Shown in pieces: positions 23,929 to 26,059 of a stretch of 26,059 nt of DNA. The stretch covers positions 1 to 26,059 of the forward strand of contig CARDBT010000060.1 of NCBI GenBank assembly GCA_948957135.1. Reading direction: 5' to 3'. This DNA is from COE1 sp910588595. GTDB taxonomy: Bacteria > Bacillota > Clostridia > Lachnospirales > Lachnospiraceae. The position numbers and the translations under genes are program-made. The first letter of the stretch is position 1. Each line of letters starts with the position of its first letter. The notes beneath the pieces are model-generated. The model worked only from the letters and a program-made list of their open reading frames with translations, was not told the DNA's origin and ran no database searches.

Positions 23929-23945
23929 TAAGGAATTGTTCCTTA
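23929..23945 (-). promoter_or_regulatory. Hairpin in rplS leader, possible L19 autoregulatory element
   Basis: A perfect 7-bp stem (TAAGGAA and TTCCTTA) with a three-base loop lies in the rplS leader about 55 bases before the start codon. Firmicutes have an L19 leader RNA thought to bind L19. I cannot confirm that this leader matches that model; no poly-T follows the hairpin. Confidence 0.35.
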
Positions 23946-23990
23946 CCATGACTCGTACCAGCGGACCATCTCTTTATTCGCAACATTAAT

Positions 23991-24019
23991 AATTTACCAC
24001 AATCTTCATACAAATGCAA
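23991..24019 (-). promoter_or_regulatory. Possible promoter for rplS
   Basis: Minus-strand TTGCAT (24014-24019) and TAAATT (23991-23996) are separated by 17 bases. The match to consensus is moderate, but position and spacing in the long trmD-rplS gap are right for a separate rplS transcript. Confidence 0.4.
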
Positions 24020-24057
24020 GTATTTTTTCAAAAACCTGAAAAGCACTGCCACACAGA

Positions 24058-24825
24058 TCAGCCGCGGTTTCTGCCCTCCGGCGGCATAGGTGTATGGGCT
24101 GCCATATACGCCTCGTACATGTCCGGTCTTCTCTCCCTTGTCCTTTGCAGAGACTGCTCCAGCCGCCATTTTTCGATATTCGCATGGTGGCCGCTCAACA
24201 GTACATCCGGCACCTTCTTCTCATGCCATACTTCAGGCCGCGAATATTGTGGATATTCCAACAGTCCGTCCGCATGGGACTCCGTCTGCGCGGATTCCCC
24301 GTTGTTTAGGACTCCCGGCACCAGCCTTGATATCGCGTCGATCATAACCATCGCCGGAAGCTCTCCCCCGGTAAGGACATAATCTCCTATTGATATATAG
24401 TCTGTCACGATCTCCTCGAGGACTCTCTCGTCAACGCCTTCGTAATGTCCGCAGAGAAAGATCAGATCCTCCTCCCCGGACAGTTCCGCAGCTTTTTTCT
24501 GGTCAAATACCTCCCCCTGCGGCGTTACATAGACCACCCTTGTTCTTTTGCCGCCCTGCTGACCCCTTCCATCTTCTTGATCCTGCTGTCTGATCCTGTC
24601 ATCAAGTGCCTTCCAGCAGTCATATACGGGCTGTGCCTGCATCAACATACCAGCCCCGCCGCCGTACGTATAATCATCCACTTTGTTGTGTTTGTCCATC
24701 GTGTAGTCACGTATGTTCACCGCCTCTATGGAGATGTATCCTTTTTCCTCTGCCCTTCCTATGATGCTGGTATGCAGCCCGCCTAGCACCATCTCCGGAA
24801 ATAATGTCATGATATGAAAATGCAT
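24058..24825 (-). CDS. trmD: tRNA (guanine-N1)-methyltransferase TrmD
   Basis: Methylates G37 next to the anticodon using S-adenosylmethionine, preventing frameshifts. The 255-residue protein has the N-terminal MTLFPEM motif, the YGGGAGMLMQ stretch, and the trefoil-knot SAM site with LCGHYEGVDERV and ISIGDYVLTGGELPA. The GHHANIEKWR segment near the C-terminus is also typical. The insert around residues 82-95 (QQDQEDGRGQQGG) is low complexity and unlikely to be structural. AGGAGAAGGG lies just upstream of the ATG. It starts 12 bases after the rimM stop, so the two are probably coupled, as in other bacteria. Confidence 0.98.
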   Translation of the reverse strand: MHFHIMTLFPEMVLGGLHTSIIGRAEEKGYISIEAVNIRDYTMDKHNKVDDYTYGGGAGMLMQAQPVYDCWKALDDRIRQQDQEDGRGQQGGKRTRVVYVTPQGEVFDQKKAAELSGEEDLIFLCGHYEGVDERVLEEIVTDYISIGDYVLTGGELPAMVMIDAISRLVPGVLNNGESAQTESHADGLLEYPQYSRPEVWHEKKVPDVLLSGHHANIEKWRLEQSLQRTRERRPDMYEAYMAAHTPMPPEGRNRG

Positions 24826-24837
24826 ATATCCCTTCTC

Positions 24838-25347
24838 CTAATCCAACAGACCGTCCATGATGTGAACCTTCATTTTCCTGCTCTCCATATCCACGTCAAG
24901 AATGCACTGCTTGATCGCCGGAAAGAGCACTTCCCTGCCGTCCTCAAATGTCACTGCATATACATCGTTCGCACCCGTCTCGATCACATTTGTCAGCACG
25001 CCGAGATACTGATCAGTTTCATCATACACTGCCATATCGATCAGATCCGCTATAAAGTACTCATCGCGACCAAGCTTTACCGCATTTTCCCTTGTCACCA
25101 GAAGCGGCTTTCCCTTGTATTTCTGTATGTCATCGATATTGTCAAAACCCTTGAATTTTAAGATAGCATACTGTTTAAAAAATTTTACACCTTCTATTTC
25201 AAGGGTTATTTTTTCCTTACCTGTATCCAATATTACTTTTTTTAATTTCTTAAACCGTCTAACATCATTTGTTGTCGGAAACACCTTTACTTCCCCGTGG
25301 ACACCATGCGGCTGTGTGATCGCTCCTACCTGTAGTAAATCTTCCAT
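24838..25347 (-). CDS. rimM: Ribosome maturation factor RimM
   Basis: Assists 30S assembly by binding S19. The 169-residue protein has the N-terminal VGAITQPHGVHGEVKV signature of the RimM barrel and a C-terminal PRC-barrel-like part with GVLTNVIETGANDVY and ILFPAIKQCI-type sequence. I chose the ATG at 25347 because GGAGG lies four bases upstream; an in-frame start nine codons earlier (25374) would put that site inside the gene. It follows khpA after a 180-base gap with a repeat element, and B. subtilis ylqD, which I expect here, is absent. Confidence 0.96.
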   Translation of the reverse strand: MEDLLQVGAITQPHGVHGEVKVFPTTNDVRRFKKLKKVILDTGKEKITLEIEGVKFFKQYAILKFKGFDNIDDIQKYKGKPLLVTRENAVKLGRDEYFIADLIDMAVYDETDQYLGVLTNVIETGANDVYAVTFEDGREVLFPAIKQCILDVDMESRKMKVHIMDGLLD

Positions 25348-25469
25348 GAAACCTCCGTTTTTATCACATACCATCCTTAAACTATTGTTTACTTATATCC
25401 AGAACTGTCCAAACACTGTTTCTTCACAGGTTTTCAGATTCATTGAAAATCCTGAATATGACCATATAT

Positions 25470-25519
25470 GAACAGGGTGTTCAACGAACACCCTGTTCAA
25501 GCGAACACCCTGTTTAAGT
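25470..25519 (-). repeat. Tandem and inverted repeat between khpA and rimM
   Basis: Two adjacent 17-base direct copies (25486-25502 and 25503-25519) match at 15 of 17. The first also pairs perfectly with 25470-25482: 13-bp arms GAACAGGGTGTTC and GAACACCCTGTTC, three-base loop. The second copy could pair with the same arm instead. No T-run follows, so it is not a clear terminator. Confidence 0.75.
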
Positions 25520-25527
25520 ACGGTTTC

Positions 25528-25758
25528 TTACACAATTTCGACATCAACCTTAAGATTGTCTTTGGAAGATGCCGCCTTGACAACAGAGCGGATCGCTTTA
25601 GCAATTCTCCCCTGCTTGCCAATCACTTTACCCATATCGGCCGGCGCCACATGAAGCTCCACAGTAATATTCTTACCATCCACTTTCTCTGTGACAACTA
25701 CCTCATCAGGGTTGTCTACTAAAGCTTTCGCTATTACTTCGACTAACTCCTTCATCAT
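25528..25758 (-). CDS. khpA: KH-domain RNA-binding protein KhpA (YlqC)
   Basis: Small 76-residue RNA-binding protein with one KH domain; the GKVIGKQGR loop carries the GxxG motif that contacts RNA. KhpA pairs with KhpB/EloR in Firmicutes, where it affects cell elongation and small RNA activity. The partner is not in the window. GGAGG precedes the ATG by five bases; a second ATG follows immediately. It starts 26 bases after the rpsP stop, the usual rpsP-khpA pairing. The family and place are unmistakable. Confidence 0.96.
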   Translation of the reverse strand: MMKELVEVIAKALVDNPDEVVVTEKVDGKNITVELHVAPADMGKVIGKQGRIAKAIRSVVKAASSKDNLKVDVEIV

Positions 25759-25784
25759 TCACACCTCCAAGAGTGTCAGAGTCA

Positions 25785-26030
25785 TTATTTCTCGATACCT
25801 GCCGCCTTGAAAATCTTTGCAACGACCTCTGTCGGCTGTGCACCGTTTGAGAGCCATTTCTTGGCAAGCTCCTCGTTCACCTTGAACTCGCTGGGATCTG
25901 TGTTCGGGTTGTATGTTCCGATCTCCTCAATGCACTTTCCATCTCTGGGTGATCTCGAATCTGCTACGATGATTCTATAGATAGGAGCTTTCTTCTGACC
26001 CATTCTTCTTAATCTGATTTTTACTGCCAT
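25785..26030 (-). CDS. rpsP: Ribosomal protein bS16
   Basis: 30S subunit protein of 81 residues, with the signature MAVKIRLRRMGQKKAPIYRI and the central ADSRSPRDGK and IGTYNPNTDP segments. The length is normal. AGGTG lies about seven bases before the ATG. It opens the rpsP-khpA-rimM-trmD-rplS cluster visible here. In related bacteria ffh precedes it, but the window ends 29 bases upstream of the start and shows only leader sequence. Confidence 0.98.
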   Translation of the reverse strand: MAVKIRLRRMGQKKAPIYRIIVADSRSPRDGKCIEEIGTYNPNTDPSEFKVNEELAKKWLSNGAQPTEVVAKIFKAAGIEK

Positions 26031-26059
26031 TTTTCTTCACCTCATAAATCTTTCTTTTT

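Noticed and set aside
25466..25482. Similarity of TATGAACAG near rimM to the end of the MITE-like element, suggesting a second copy
   Set aside because: Only about nine bases are shared and the neighbouring sequence does not match.
1..26059. CRISPR array, tRNA, rRNA, prophage or integrase genes
   Set aside because: No regularly spaced repeats, no tRNA-like clover sequence and no recombinase or phage protein was recognised.

Overview
The window reads as ordinary low-to-mid GC Firmicute chromosome, most likely from a gut Clostridia of the Lachnospiraceae type. That is an inference from the gene families and from the strong GGAGG ribosome binding sites; I cannot name a species. Every convincing gene lies on the minus strand, so transcription runs from base 26059 towards base 1. 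I call 25 genes plus one possible very small ORF. No rRNA, tRNA, CRISPR array or transposase is visible.

Right part (about 17600-26059): a ribosome and translation cluster, rpsP-khpA-rimM-trmD-rplS, ends in tandem hairpin terminators. A near-consensus promoter then starts a second unit: lepB-rbgA-lepB-rnhB, a FliK-like gene, an FlhB-C-like gene and a YraN-family nuclease. As I recall it, this is the Bacillus subtilis rpsP-ylqC-ylqD-rimM-trmD-rplS-ylqF-rnhB-ylqG-ylqH order, with ylqD missing and two signal peptidase genes added around rbgA. A hairpin element with both tandem and inverted copies lies between khpA and rimM.

Middle (about 15985-17606): a 153-bp MITE-like element with imperfect terminal inverted repeats sits between the YraN gene and pgeF. 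A hotdog-fold thioesterase gene follows pgeF.

Left part (50-15950): a tightly packed run of large genes. In transcription order: a SWIM zinc-finger protein, two paralogous HEAT-like proteins, a MoxR-type AAA+ ATPase, a membrane-anchored GLUG-repeat/LysM protein, a DUF5682-like protein with TraB/TIKI-type motifs, a PIN-domain toxin-antitoxin pair, a VWA protein with intact MIDAS, then ClpS and ClpA. The MoxR, DUF5682, VWA and SWIM set resembles E. coli yehL-yehM-yehP-yehQ, whose function is not established to my knowledge. The paralogous HEAT-like pair, the exported GLUG/LysM protein, the inserted toxin-antitoxin pair and the adjoining clpSA make this version distinctive. It is the best candidate here for an undescribed system: a MoxR-VWA chaperone-like machine with a putative TIKI/TraB-fold enzyme, possibly connected to the cell envelope and to ClpAP proteolysis. 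The functional links are inferred from gene order and motifs only.
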